NCBI GenBank assembly: GCA_017547285.1 | Contig: JAFYQB010000153.1 | Location: 1-49,252 of the forward strand | Source of the DNA: Clostridia bacterium | GTDB lineage: Bacteria; Bacillota; Clostridia; Christensenellales; Aristaeellaceae | Length of the DNA stretch: 49,252 bases | Direction: 5' to 3' | Shown: one piece after another, positions 25,963 to 36,253 of the stretch | Numbering within the stretch: the first letter of the stretch is position 1 | Layout of the letters: every line of letters begins with the position of its first letter | Notes under the pieces: generated by a model | Database searches by the model: none | What the model was told of the DNA's origin: nothing | Seen by the model: only the letters and a program-made list of their open reading frames with translations | Program-made: the position numbers and the translations under genes

Positions 25963-26894
25963 TGAAAATGGAAAACATGCAGCTGAATCCTCTGAAGTTC
26001 AGAGCAAAGGTTTTCGACCAGATGGCCAGCGAAGACACGGGCTATTCCAACTATTCCTACTGGCGTTCCACTTTCCGCACGTTCTTTAAGAACAAGGCGG
26101 TCATGCTTTTGGTGATCCTGATTGTGGCCATCATTGTGATGGGCTTCCTGTATCCCGCGATCTCGGACATCGATCCCAACAAGGTCTCCCTCAAACGCAA
26201 GGAATGGAACCAGCGCCCCACCTGGGAGCACTGGTTCGGCACCGACCAGCTGGGCCGTGATATCTGGACCCGCGCATGGTACGGCGTGCGCAACTCCTTC
26301 CTGCTGGCGTTCTGCATTGCGCTCAGCGACGTGGGCATCGGCATGATCGTGGGTGCGATCTGGGGTTACAACAAAAAACTCGACCCCATCATGATCGAGA
26401 TCTACAATGTGATCACCAACATTCCGTCCACGGTGTATCTGGTGCTGCTGGCTTATATCATGAACACCAGTTACCTCACGCTGTTTATTTCGATGGCTTC
26501 GCGCGGCTGGATCGTGGAGGCGCGTTTCTTCCGCAACCGCATCCTCTCCATCCGTGACAGCGAATACAATCTGGCGTCCCGCTGCCTGGGCACGCCCATG
26601 CGCAGGATTGCCACCAAGAACATCATTCCGCACATCATCAGCCTCATCATCATGGAGGCCGCACTGTGCATTCCCTATTCCATCGGCTCCGAGGTATTCC
26701 TCGGCTTTGTAGGCGTAGGCCTGCCGGTGGAAGCCATTACGCTGGGCAACATCGTTAATCAGGGCCGTGCATCCTTCACGCTGCATCCCTATCAGATGCT
26801 TCTGCCCACCATCATCCTGTGCATCATCACGGTGGCGTTCTATGTGATCGGCAACAAGTTTGCCGATGCATCCGACCCCCGTAATCACGTGTAA
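25962..26894 (+). CDS. ABC transporter permease, OppC/DppC type
   Basis: A 310-aa second permease. A long cytoplasmic N-terminal arm leads to the first helix (VMLLVILIVAIIVMGFL) and the periplasmic-side block HWFGTDQLGRDIWTRAWYG, the strongest OppC signature. The EAA loop is YNLASRCLGTPMRRIATKNI. The ATG at 25962 overlaps the TGA of the preceding permease gene (TGATG). A second ATG at 25968 is better spaced from GGAGG (25953-25957) and could be the true start. Confidence 0.92.
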   Translation: MKMENMQLNPLKFRAKVFDQMASEDTGYSNYSYWRSTFRTFFKNKAVMLLVILIVAIIVMGFLYPAISDIDPNKVSLKRKEWNQRPTWEHWFGTDQLGRDIWTRAWYGVRNSFLLAFCIALSDVGIGMIVGAIWGYNKKLDPIMIEIYNVITNIPSTVYLVLLAYIMNTSYLTLFISMASRGWIVEARFFRNRILSIRDSEYNLASRCLGTPMRRIATKNIIPHIISLIIMEAALCIPYSIGSEVFLGFVGVGLPVEAITLGNIVNQGRASFTLHPYQMLLPTIILCIITVAFYVIGNKFADASDPRNHV

Positions 26895-26909
26895 GAAAGG
26901 GGCAGCGTT

Positions 26910-28907
<1,998 letters not shown>

Positions 28908-28909
28908 GC

Positions 28910-29347
28910 ATGGACAGGAAACGTTATTTCCGACTGATCTACCAGCGCACGTTCCGCTATCTGGGCGCTGCGCTGATGATCGCGCTTTTGACCGGCACGC
29001 TGCTGGGCGGCGGCATTATGATGGTCAGCGCTCTTTGTGCAGCTGGCTTTGTGCTGATCGCGTGGGGCTGGTTTACCTACCTCAAGCTGTCCGGCCAGAA
29101 TCCCTTTGGCCGCATGCAACGAAAAAAAACGCCGAAGGTGCCGTGGCTGCACCGGCGTTTCAAGGAGCAGCGCAGTTATCGACCATCTTTCCGCATGGAC
29201 AGCGCGGACTTTGACGACGACCTGACCAGCGCAACCATGGTGAACGCAGAGGATTTTTCCGAAAAACAGCAGCTGGCAGCCAATGCCATCGCACGGATCC
29301 TGGCTGGCACACTGCTGGTGTTGTTTTCCTTTTTCATTCCCGTGTAA
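28910..29347 (+). CDS. Small membrane protein of unknown function in the peptide-transport operon
   Basis: A 145-aa protein I do not recognise. Two adjacent hydrophobic segments (about 18-36 and 40-60) form a hairpin, then a basic then acidic soluble stretch (66-120), then one C-terminal hydrophobic segment (about 125-144). Its ATG is 3 bp after the ATPase stop and the amidohydrolase follows within 16 bp, so it is translated with the transporter. It may help the transporter assemble, or simply be a hitchhiker; nothing in the sequence decides. Confidence 0.75.
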   Translation: MDRKRYFRLIYQRTFRYLGAALMIALLTGTLLGGGIMMVSALCAAGFVLIAWGWFTYLKLSGQNPFGRMQRKKTPKVPWLHRRFKEQRSYRPSFRMDSADFDDDLTSATMVNAEDFSEKQQLAANAIARILAGTLLVLFSFFIPV

Positions 29348-29362
29348 CAGGAGGTTTTGCCC

Positions 29363-30502
29363 ATGAGAATCCAGAACGGTATTCTGATCACCATTGAAAA
29401 CGGCCGCTTTGAAAACGGCTATGTGGATTTTGAAAACGGCATAATCACGGCCTTTGGCGATCTGGCGCAGGCTGCGCCTTACGAAGGCGAAGTATATGAT
29501 GCGCAGGGCGGCTGGATCATGCCCGGCTTTATGGATGCGCACACCCACATCGGCATTTCGGAAGAGGGCATGCGCTGGGAAGGCGAAGACTGCAACGAAA
29601 CCACCGATCCTGTGACCCCCGACATGCGCGTGGTGGATGGCATCAATCCCTTTGATATCGCCATTCCCAAGGCCCGCCGCGCCGGCGTGACTGCCGCTGT
29701 GGTATGCCCCGGCAGCACCAACGTGATTGGCGGTCAGGCGGCCGTGATCAAGCTGTGCACCGAAACCAATGTGGATCGCATGGTGGTGAAGGCTCCCTGC
29801 GCCATCAAGTGCGCCACCGGCGAAAATCCCAAGCGCAACTACGGTGAAAACAAGGGCCGCTCTCCCATGACCCGCATGGCGACCGCCGCCATCTTCCGCA
29901 AAACGCTGGAAGAAGCACGCCGCTACATGGCAAAGAAGGATGCAGGCGAAGATCTCTACGATCCGGAGAAGGAAGCGCTGATTCCGCTCATCAAGCGTGA
30001 GATCCCCGCTCACATCCATGCGCATCGCGCGGATGATATTCTGACCGCCATCCGCATTGCCAAGGAATTCAATCTGCGTCTGTCCACCGTGCATACCACC
30101 GTGGGCACGCCCGTGATTCCCGAAATCGCCGCCTCCGGCATCATTCCCATCGTGGGTCCGTGCATCGGCCCCTCCGGCAAACCCGAAACCACCGGCGGCA
30201 CGCTGGAAATCGGCGCTTCTCTGAACGCTGCCGGCGTGGAATTTGCCCTGTGCACCGATCACGATGTGGTGGCCCTGTGGCTGCTTCCGCATCTGGCCTC
30301 CATCACCGTGCGTGAAGGGCTGAACGAGGACGCCGCCTTCCGTTCCATCACCATCAATGCCGCCAAAGCCGCCGGTGTGGATGACCGTCTGGGCTCCATC
30401 GCTGTGGGCAAGGATGCGGATATCGTGGTTTTCAACGGCCATCCCTTCCACTACCTGACCAAAACCAGCGCCGTATTCATCAACGGCAAACGGGAGGATT
30501 AA
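29363..30502 (+). CDS. Amidohydrolase family protein (imidazolonepropionase-like branch)
   Basis: A 379-aa metal-dependent hydrolase of the amidohydrolase superfamily. The first metal motif is DAHTH (His60, His62 in PGFMDAHTHIG). IHAHRADDI (218-226) and TVHTTVG (242-248) give the later His ligands, and CTDHD (297-301) gives the Asp. In many relatives the fourth motif reads E-H-x-T-E-G; here both Glu are Val, though the His is kept. The C-terminal small beta domain ends GSIAVGKDADIVVFNG, the usual closing motif. Likely substrates are cyclic amides or N-acyl/peptide bonds. It is followed after 6 bp by an M20 peptidase, so the pair probably finishes degradation of the imported compound. Confidence 0.87.
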   Translation: MRIQNGILITIENGRFENGYVDFENGIITAFGDLAQAAPYEGEVYDAQGGWIMPGFMDAHTHIGISEEGMRWEGEDCNETTDPVTPDMRVVDGINPFDIAIPKARRAGVTAAVVCPGSTNVIGGQAAVIKLCTETNVDRMVVKAPCAIKCATGENPKRNYGENKGRSPMTRMATAAIFRKTLEEARRYMAKKDAGEDLYDPEKEALIPLIKREIPAHIHAHRADDILTAIRIAKEFNLRLSTVHTTVGTPVIPEIAASGIIPIVGPCIGPSGKPETTGGTLEIGASLNAAGVEFALCTDHDVVALWLLPHLASITVREGLNEDAAFRSITINAAKAAGVDDRLGSIAVGKDADIVVFNGHPFHYLTKTSAVFINGKRED

Positions 30503-30508
30503 CTGCAT

Positions 30509-31681
30509 ATGAAGGATCATCTGGCACTGGCGCGCAGCGTCATGAACGATATGGTATTGCTGCGCCGCGAGCTGCACCAGCATCCGGAACTTTCGGGCGA
30601 GGAGCACAAAACCCTCGCCCTGATTGCTTCCTGGCTGGATGCGCTGAACATTCCCTATATCACCTATGAAAATGGCGGCATCTGCGCCATGATCGGCAGG
30701 GGCGACCGCGCCGTGGGCATCCGCGGCGATATCGACGCACTGCCTGTAGAGGAACAGACCGAATTGCGTTATGCCTCCGAAGTGCCCGGTGTGATGCATG
30801 CCTGCGGGCATGACGTCCACACCGCCATTCTGCTGGGCGCAGCAAAGCTGTTCAAATCCATGGAAGATGAGCTGCCCGGCATGGTCAAGCTGTTCTTCCA
30901 GCCCGCGGAAGAAACCGTAGGCGGCGCACAGGTGATGGTGGAGGGCGGCTGCATGCAGAACCCTCCCGTAGAGCAGGTGCTGGCTTTGCACGTGGATCCC
31001 ACGCTGCCCGTTGGTTCCGCAGGCTTCCTGCCCGGTAAAATGAATGCCGCTGTGATCAATCTGGATATCACCGTGCGCGGCACCGGCTGTCACGGCGCAC
31101 ATCCCGAACAGGGTGTGGATCCCATTGTGGTCAGCGCCCAGATCATCAGCGCTCTGCAGACAGTGGCCAGCCGCCAGACGGCGCCCACTACGCCTGTGGT
31201 GGTCACCATCGGCGTAATCAACGGCGGCACCAAGCGCAATGTGATCCCTGATACGGTAACCATGCAGGGTACCGTTCGCGTGCTGGACATGGAGACCGCC
31301 GCACAGGTGAAGGAACAGATTCGCCGTGCGGTGCAGAATACCGCCGCAGCTTACGGCGCAGAAGCGAACGTCACGCTGACGGACGATTATCCTGCGCTCA
31401 CCAATCACGCTGCGCTGACCCATGCGATGGCTGCCGAGGCCCGTAAGCTGCTGGGTGAGGACAAGGTGGTCTTCTTTGAAAATCCCAGTCTGGGCGCGGA
31501 TGATTTTGCTTATTTCACCAATGCGGCTCCCGGCTGTTACTTCAACATCGGCACCACCGCGCCCGGTCAGCCTCCGCAGATGCTGCACAGCGCGTTCTTT
31601 GCACCCGATGAAGACTGCATGCTGACCGGTCTGGCCCTGTTCAGCGCAGGCGTATGGAAACTGCTGGAGGAACAGGCATGA
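30509..31681 (+). CDS. M20 family metallopeptidase (M20D amidohydrolase type)
   Basis: A 390-aa zinc aminoacylase/peptidase. RRELHQHPELS (19-29) and GIRGDIDALPV (70-80) are M20D signatures. Metal ligands appear in HACGHDVH (97-104: Cys99, His101), PAEE (Glu134/135), a His in LALHVDP, and the final His in LHSAFF. A dimerisation domain inserts near 180-290. Family members cleave N-acetyl, N-benzoyl or gamma-linked amino-acid derivatives, or dipeptides. With the transporter and amidohydrolase upstream it should release free amino acids in the cytoplasm. Its TGA overlaps the ATG of alr (ATGA). Confidence 0.93.
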   Translation: MKDHLALARSVMNDMVLLRRELHQHPELSGEEHKTLALIASWLDALNIPYITYENGGICAMIGRGDRAVGIRGDIDALPVEEQTELRYASEVPGVMHACGHDVHTAILLGAAKLFKSMEDELPGMVKLFFQPAEETVGGAQVMVEGGCMQNPPVEQVLALHVDPTLPVGSAGFLPGKMNAAVINLDITVRGTGCHGAHPEQGVDPIVVSAQIISALQTVASRQTAPTTPVVVTIGVINGGTKRNVIPDTVTMQGTVRVLDMETAAQVKEQIRRAVQNTAAAYGAEANVTLTDDYPALTNHAALTHAMAAEARKLLGEDKVVFFENPSLGADDFAYFTNAAPGCYFNIGTTAPGQPPQMLHSAFFAPDEDCMLTGLALFSAGVWKLLEEQA

Positions 31682-32793
31682 TCACCGGCGATACCACCAT
31701 TACCATCGACCTGAACAAGCTGGGCCGGAATCTGGACGCAGTGCGGCAGATGGTGGGGGAGGAGGTAGCCGTAATGGCCGTGATCAAGGCCAACGGCTAC
31801 GGTCACGGCGCAGTGCAGATCGCACCCACGCTGCTTGCGCACGGCGCGGGCTATCTGGCTGTGGCAAGGCTGGAAGAAGCCATTCCCTTACGGGAGGCTT
31901 ACCCGGATGCGCCGCTGTTTGTGCTGGGCTACACGCCTGACCGGCTGCTGGAGACAGCGGTGGAGCAGCGCATTACCCTGACTGTTTTTACGGCGCATCA
32001 GGCGCGGCTGCTGAGCGAGGCGGGGAAGAAGCACGGTTTGACTCCTGTGCTGCATCTCAAGGCGGAAACCGGCTTCAACCGCCTTGGAACGGATGATGTG
32101 AACGAACTGCGCGCCATTCTGCAAACACCTGGCCTGAATGTGGAGGGTATTTACTCCCATCTTGCGCTCAAGGACCGTCCGTCGGATGAAATCCAGCTCA
32201 AACGCTTTTTGGATATGGTTTATACGCTGGAACAGGAAGGCTATGCGTTCCGTTACAAGCACATTGCGGACAGCATCAGCGCGGTGGATTATCCCGATTT
32301 CCGTTTGAATATGATTCGTCCCGGCGCGATCCTCTACGGCATGAAAAGCTTTGAAAGCGACTGTATCACCGTGGAGCCTGTGATGAGCATGCAGACCCGC
32401 ATCGCGCGCCTGCGCCGCATCGAAGTCGGCGAGGGCGTGGGTTATGATCTGGACTGGGTGGCACAGCGGCCCTCTGTGATTGCCACGCTGCCGTTTGGCT
32501 ATGCGGACGGCTATCCGCGCGCGCTGGGCGGCAAAGGCTATGTGACCATTCGCGGCGTGAAATGTCCGCTGGTTGGCATTCTGTGCATGGATCAGTGCGT
32601 GGCGGATGTGACGGATGTGCCGGATGTGCCGGATGTGCCGGATGTGCAGGAGGGCGATACCGCCGTCATCTACGGCGATGGAACGCAAAATACGCTCTCT
32701 GTTGCCGAGGCTGCGCAGCTGGCAGGCTGCAATAAAAACGAGATCCTGTGCAGGCTTACGCAGAGACCGGCAAGGATTTATCATTCCTGTTAA
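31678..32793 (+). CDS. alr: Alanine racemase
   Basis: A 371-aa fold-type III PLP enzyme converting L- and D-alanine. AVIKANGYGHG (34-44) holds the PLP lysine Lys37, GVGYDLDW (253-260) holds the second catalytic Tyr256, and ILCMDQC (301-307) is the conserved dimer active-site loop. Just after that loop lies an in-frame run D-V-P-D-V-P-D-V (310-323) coded by 9-bp repeats; relatives have a single such unit, so the loop is longer than usual here. The start at 31678 overlaps the M20 stop. Its place at the end of a peptide-catabolism operon suggests use of D-alanine from peptides such as cell-wall fragments, beyond the housekeeping role. Confidence 0.95.
   Translation: MITGDTTITIDLNKLGRNLDAVRQMVGEEVAVMAVIKANGYGHGAVQIAPTLLAHGAGYLAVARLEEAIPLREAYPDAPLFVLGYTPDRLLETAVEQRITLTVFTAHQARLLSEAGKKHGLTPVLHLKAETGFNRLGTDDVNELRAILQTPGLNVEGIYSHLALKDRPSDEIQLKRFLDMVYTLEQEGYAFRYKHIADSISAVDYPDFRLNMIRPGAILYGMKSFESDCITVEPVMSMQTRIARLRRIEVGEGVGYDLDWVAQRPSVIATLPFGYADGYPRALGGKGYVTIRGVKCPLVGILCMDQCVADVTDVPDVPDVPDVQEGDTAVIYGDGTQNTLSVAEAAQLAGCNKNEILCRLTQRPARIYHSC
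32605..32649 (+). repeat. Five 9-bp tandem units inside alr
   Basis: Five head-to-tail units gatgtg(acg/ccg/ccg/ccg/cag), the middle three identical. The unit length is a multiple of three, so copy-number change keeps the reading frame and adds or removes Pro-Asp-Val. Confidence 0.95.
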
Positions 32794-32810
32794 ACCTGGT
32801 TGGGTGCGGG

Positions 32811-32839
32811 TTGCCGGATCTGGAATGGAATGTTATAAT
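32811..32839 (+). promoter_or_regulatory. Promoter of the asparagine-synthetase-like / glutamine synthetase unit
   Basis: TTGCCG (32811-32816), a 17-bp spacer and a perfect TATAAT (32834-32839), 33 bp before the ATG at 32872. Confidence 0.8.
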
Positions 32840-32871
32840 CAGATGAATGATGAACGGAAGGAGTCTGTTCG

Positions 32872-34476
32872 ATGAAAGGCATCACCGGTATTCTTGCTGC
32901 GGAACAGCTTCCGGTATTCCAGTACGCCAACCGCAATCCAAAGTTTGCAGAAGAAAAGCTCTGCGCAGAAGACGATCGTTATCTGATTCATTTTGACGGC
33001 ATCCTTTTGAATCACGCCAAACCTGTGCGTGAAAACGAACGCTTTGACCTGCTGAGCGGACTGTATGAACAGAATGGCGCTCAGCTGACAGCGCATTTGA
33101 AGGGCCAGTTTGATCTGGTTCTGTGGGACAAGCAGCATCAGAAAGTGCTGATTACCAACGATCTGCTGTCCAAACGCACGCTGTATTACTGTGTTCGGGA
33201 ATCCAAACTGTTTTATGCAGCCAGCTATGCCGATCTTCTGGGATTGCTTAGCGCAGAAAAACAGCCGCTCACGGTCAATGCAAAGGCTGTGGAGCGCATG
33301 GCGCTTGCCGGCGCATTGGGCGGTGCGGAAACCTATCTGCAGGGCGTATGCTATCTGGAAGCGTATCAGGCCCTGATCTTTGACCTGAAAACAGGCAAAA
33401 CGGAAGTGATATCCGTACAGCCCAAGGCTGCGCCGGCCGCGTCTTCCGTGGCAGAAGCAGCCGATACTTTTGACCGCCTGTTTACCGCTGCCGTCAGGGC
33501 ACAGTTTGACAAGAACGGCGAATACGGGTACGACCAGCGCATCTCCCTTTCCGGAGGCATGGACTCCCGTGCGTGCCTGCTCAAGGCGGTTGCCTGCGGC
33601 TACAACAGCGCTATTACCTGCGTTACCTATTCGCAGGCGGGTTCCGTTGACTACACCGTATCCCAGCAGATCGCCTTTGATAATCATCTGGATTACCTGT
33701 TCTATCCCATGGATGCCGCCGTGTTTATGGACCGGCTGGATGATGCGCTGGCATGCAACGAATGCCAGCAGTCCAGCATTGGCTCCACGGGTGCGCGTAC
33801 CATGGCGAAGCTGCTGGATCAAACCCGTTCGGGCATCATGCATGTAGGTCTGTGCGGCGGCGAGCTGATGGGCGATCTGATTGCAGTTCAGGGCGGAGGA
33901 AGGCTGAAAGGCATTCTTCGCAGGCTGGGACTGGCAGGAACAGAAGGGTTGACTTTCATTCTCAACCGTCAGGATTATCTGGATAATCTGCGGGCATGCC
34001 AGAATTTCAGCCAGATGTTCCTTTCAGACTGCGAAGCCGTTTCGCCCTTTATGGATGAAGACGTGGTGCAGTTTGTGAGCGGACTGAAACCGGAACTGTT
34101 GTACCGCCGCAGCCTGTACAGAGAATGGATGAAGAAGTACATTCCGAACAGCTATCCCACTACTTATTTCTGCGGGCCGGTGGATATTTCCCCTGTCAAA
34201 GAAGTGCTGGCCAAAGCGGCTGATGCACTTGTGCGCAAACTGGCGGGCGCCAGCAAGCGCGATATGAATCCCATCGAAAGGTGGGTGCAGAACAATCCGC
34301 GGCTGGCAGAAAAGCTGGAAACGGAATATCAGACCGGCATGGAACAACTGAAAAAAACGGGGATGGACGGCGAGCCGCTTTCCATCCTGCAAAAGGCGTG
34401 GACAGCCTCCGCAGAAAGGCGGCTGTATGTGCTGACTGCCATGACCGCGCTGAAAGAGATTGCCGAAAGACGCTGA
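32872..34476 (+). CDS. Asparagine-synthetase-like protein lacking the glutaminase cysteine
   Basis: A 534-aa protein with the two-domain plan of AsnB. An N-terminal glutamine-amidotransferase-type fold (about 1-180; GQFDLVLWD at 78-86 is a typical strand pair) is followed by an ATP-pyrophosphatase synthetase domain with PP-loop SLSGGMDSR (225-233). The nucleophile Cys2 of class II amidotransferases is replaced: the protein starts Met-Lys-Gly-Ile instead of Met-Cys-Gly-Ile, so it should not hydrolyse glutamine. It may use free ammonia, or form another amide or ester through acyl-adenylate. It has its own strong promoter and is followed after 25 bp by glnA. No precursor peptide for a lasso-type pathway is visible. 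Confidence 0.82.
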   Translation: MKGITGILAAEQLPVFQYANRNPKFAEEKLCAEDDRYLIHFDGILLNHAKPVRENERFDLLSGLYEQNGAQLTAHLKGQFDLVLWDKQHQKVLITNDLLSKRTLYYCVRESKLFYAASYADLLGLLSAEKQPLTVNAKAVERMALAGALGGAETYLQGVCYLEAYQALIFDLKTGKTEVISVQPKAAPAASSVAEAADTFDRLFTAAVRAQFDKNGEYGYDQRISLSGGMDSRACLLKAVACGYNSAITCVTYSQAGSVDYTVSQQIAFDNHLDYLFYPMDAAVFMDRLDDALACNECQQSSIGSTGARTMAKLLDQTRSGIMHVGLCGGELMGDLIAVQGGGRLKGILRRLGLAGTEGLTFILNRQDYLDNLRACQNFSQMFLSDCEAVSPFMDEDVVQFVSGLKPELLYRRSLYREWMKKYIPNSYPTTYFCGPVDISPVKEVLAKAADALVRKLAGASKRDMNPIERWVQNNPRLAEKLETEYQTGMEQLKKTGMDGEPLSILQKAWTASAERRLYVLTAMTALKEIAERR

Positions 34477-34501
34477 CGATAACAGACAAAGGAGAAAAAC
34501 G

Positions 34502-35926
34502 ATGGCTAAAACAGTTCAGGACATTCTCAACCTCATTGAAGAAAACGGCATCCGCATGGTGGACTTCAAAATGGTGGATATCAATGGTCAGTACCGCCAT
34601 GTAACCATTCCCGCTGAAAATTTCAGCGAAGAAACCATGAAGAGCGGCATTGGCTTTGACGCTTCCAACTACGGATACGCCGTGGTGGAAAAGAGCGATA
34701 TGGTGTTCATCCCCGACCCCGACACGGCTGTGGTCGATCCTTTCTGTGAAATTCCCACCTTGTCCATGACCGGCAATGCCATGATCATTGACAATCCCGA
34801 AAACCGTCCCCTCAAGCAGTATCCCCGCAACATCGTGCTGGCGGCCAATGAGTACATGAAGGAACTGGGCGTGGCGGATACCATGTATATCCTGCCCGAA
34901 TTCGAGTTCTACCTGTTTGATCAGGTGGGCTGGGAAGTGCAGCCCAACAGCATCGCGTCCTTTGTGGATGCCAAGCAGTCCTATCTGAACAGCGCTTCGG
35001 AAGGCCTCGGCGTGGTGGTGCCCAAGCAGAAGAACTACCACATTGCCAAGCCCTTTGATACCAGCTACGAGTGCCGCAGCGAAATGTGCATGCATATGAA
35101 GGATGCGGGCATTGAAATCAACTATCACCATCCTGAAGTCGCCGCCTCTGGCCAGTTTGAGATCGAACCCCAGCTGGGTGAAATGGTCAAGATGGCGGAT
35201 GCAACCATGATGATCAAGTATATCATCCACAACACCGCTCTCAAGCATGGCAAGAGCGCCACCTTCATGCCCAAGCCCATTTACGGCGAGGCCGGCAGCG
35301 GTATGCACGTGCATATGCTTTTGATGAAGGATGGTCAGCCTGTCTTCTCGGATGACAACGGCTATGCCCATTTGAGTGAAACCGCGCACTATTTCATGGG
35401 CGGCCTGCTCAAGCATATTGCCTCCCTGTGTGCGCTTACCAATCCCAGCACCAACTCCTTCAAGCGACTGGTGCCCGGCTTTGAAGCGCCTGTGACCGTT
35501 GGCTATGCTACCTCCAACCGCAGCGCGGTTATCCGCATTCCCGCTTACGCCAAGAGCCCCGACAAGCGCCGCTTTGAGCTGCGCAACCCGGACGCCACCT
35601 GCAACCCCTACTTCTGCTACGCCGCCATCCTGATGGCCGGTCTGGACGGCGTAAAGAACAGGATCGATCCGCACGCTGAAGGCTGGGGCCCCTATGATAT
35701 GAACCTCTACACCCTGCCCGAAGAGGAAAAGGCCAGGCTGAAGGGCCTGCCCGTGTGCCTGGAGGATGCGCTGGACGCACTGGAAGCCGACCACGACTAC
35801 CTGACCGCCGGCGGCGTGTTCCCCGAAGAACTGCTCAAGAACTTTATCAAGACCAAGCGTCAGGAATGCCGCCAGATGGCAGCCATTCCGCATCCTGCCG
35901 AGTTTGATAAGTACTACAACCTGTAA
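34502..35926 (+). CDS. glnA: Glutamine synthetase, type I
   Basis: A 474-aa cytoplasmic dodecameric enzyme making glutamine from glutamate, ammonia and ATP. Metal and substrate residues are in EFEFYLFD, GQFEIE, GSGMHVHMLL and NRSAVIRIP. A Tyr403 in NLYTLPEE lies where enteric enzymes carry the adenylylated tyrosine, and the length fits the GSI-beta subtype rather than the about 445-aa GSI-alpha of most Firmicutes. It may therefore be under covalent control, but no adenylyltransferase gene is in the window. The start at 34502 has AAAGGAG; the longer frame from 34460 overlaps the upstream gene. It would re-fix ammonia released by methylaspartate ammonia-lyase. Confidence 0.95.
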   Translation: MAKTVQDILNLIEENGIRMVDFKMVDINGQYRHVTIPAENFSEETMKSGIGFDASNYGYAVVEKSDMVFIPDPDTAVVDPFCEIPTLSMTGNAMIIDNPENRPLKQYPRNIVLAANEYMKELGVADTMYILPEFEFYLFDQVGWEVQPNSIASFVDAKQSYLNSASEGLGVVVPKQKNYHIAKPFDTSYECRSEMCMHMKDAGIEINYHHPEVAASGQFEIEPQLGEMVKMADATMMIKYIIHNTALKHGKSATFMPKPIYGEAGSGMHVHMLLMKDGQPVFSDDNGYAHLSETAHYFMGGLLKHIASLCALTNPSTNSFKRLVPGFEAPVTVGYATSNRSAVIRIPAYAKSPDKRRFELRNPDATCNPYFCYAAILMAGLDGVKNRIDPHAEGWGPYDMNLYTLPEEEKARLKGLPVCLEDALDALEADHDYLTAGGVFPEELLKNFIKTKRQECRQMAAIPHPAEFDKYYNL

Positions 35927-35933
35927 TGGATAC

Positions 35934-35976
35934 AGCAAAAGCCTCCGGAATCCAGCCGATTCCGGAGGCTTTTGCT
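35934..35976. terminator. Bidirectional terminator between glnA and the minus-strand lyase operon
   Basis: An 18-bp perfect stem (35934-35951 with 35959-35976), a 7-nt loop and A/T-rich ends on both sides. The stop codon of the minus-strand Cys-rich gene (35977-35975) lies at its edge. Confidence 0.9.
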
Positions 35977-36253
35977 ATTTCTGTTCATCCATCAGCTGAA
36001 CGACTTTGACAATGTCCTTGTACCGCTCTACGATCTTTTCGTAGTTATGGCGCTGATGGGGGATGGCGCATTTGCTGCAATCCTTAAAGCCCTGTTCTGT
36101 GTACACGCAGTTTCCGCCGCAGTTTTTGCCCAGGGCATACAGGGGGCAAAAGCAGAACAGGCAGTTGAAATCCTCTTCCGCTACGCCTTTGTGGCAGGGA
36201 AAGTATTCGCATTGCCGGTTCTGAAAAAACTGATAGTTTTTTGCTTCTTCCAT
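35975..36253 (-). CDS. Nine-cysteine small protein (Cys-rich small domain, PF04071-like)
   Basis: A 92-aa protein with C15, C20, C31, C34, C36, C45, C49, C59 and C62 plus His21, His66 and His69. The core CLFCFCPLY followed by C-G-G-x-C is the pattern I associate with the PF04071 cysteine-rich small domain, sometimes found beside or fused to cobalamin-related proteins. It probably binds zinc or an Fe-S cluster. The start at 36253 shares a base with the CitXG stop (TAATG), so it is translationally coupled and is the last gene of the citramalate-lyase operon. A link to the Fe-S hydratase or to B12 handling for glutamate mutase is inference. Confidence 0.75.
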   Translation of the reverse strand: MEEAKNYQFFQNRQCEYFPCHKGVAEEDFNCLFCFCPLYALGKNCGGNCVYTEQGFKDCSKCAIPHQRHNYEKIVERYKDIVKVVQLMDEQK

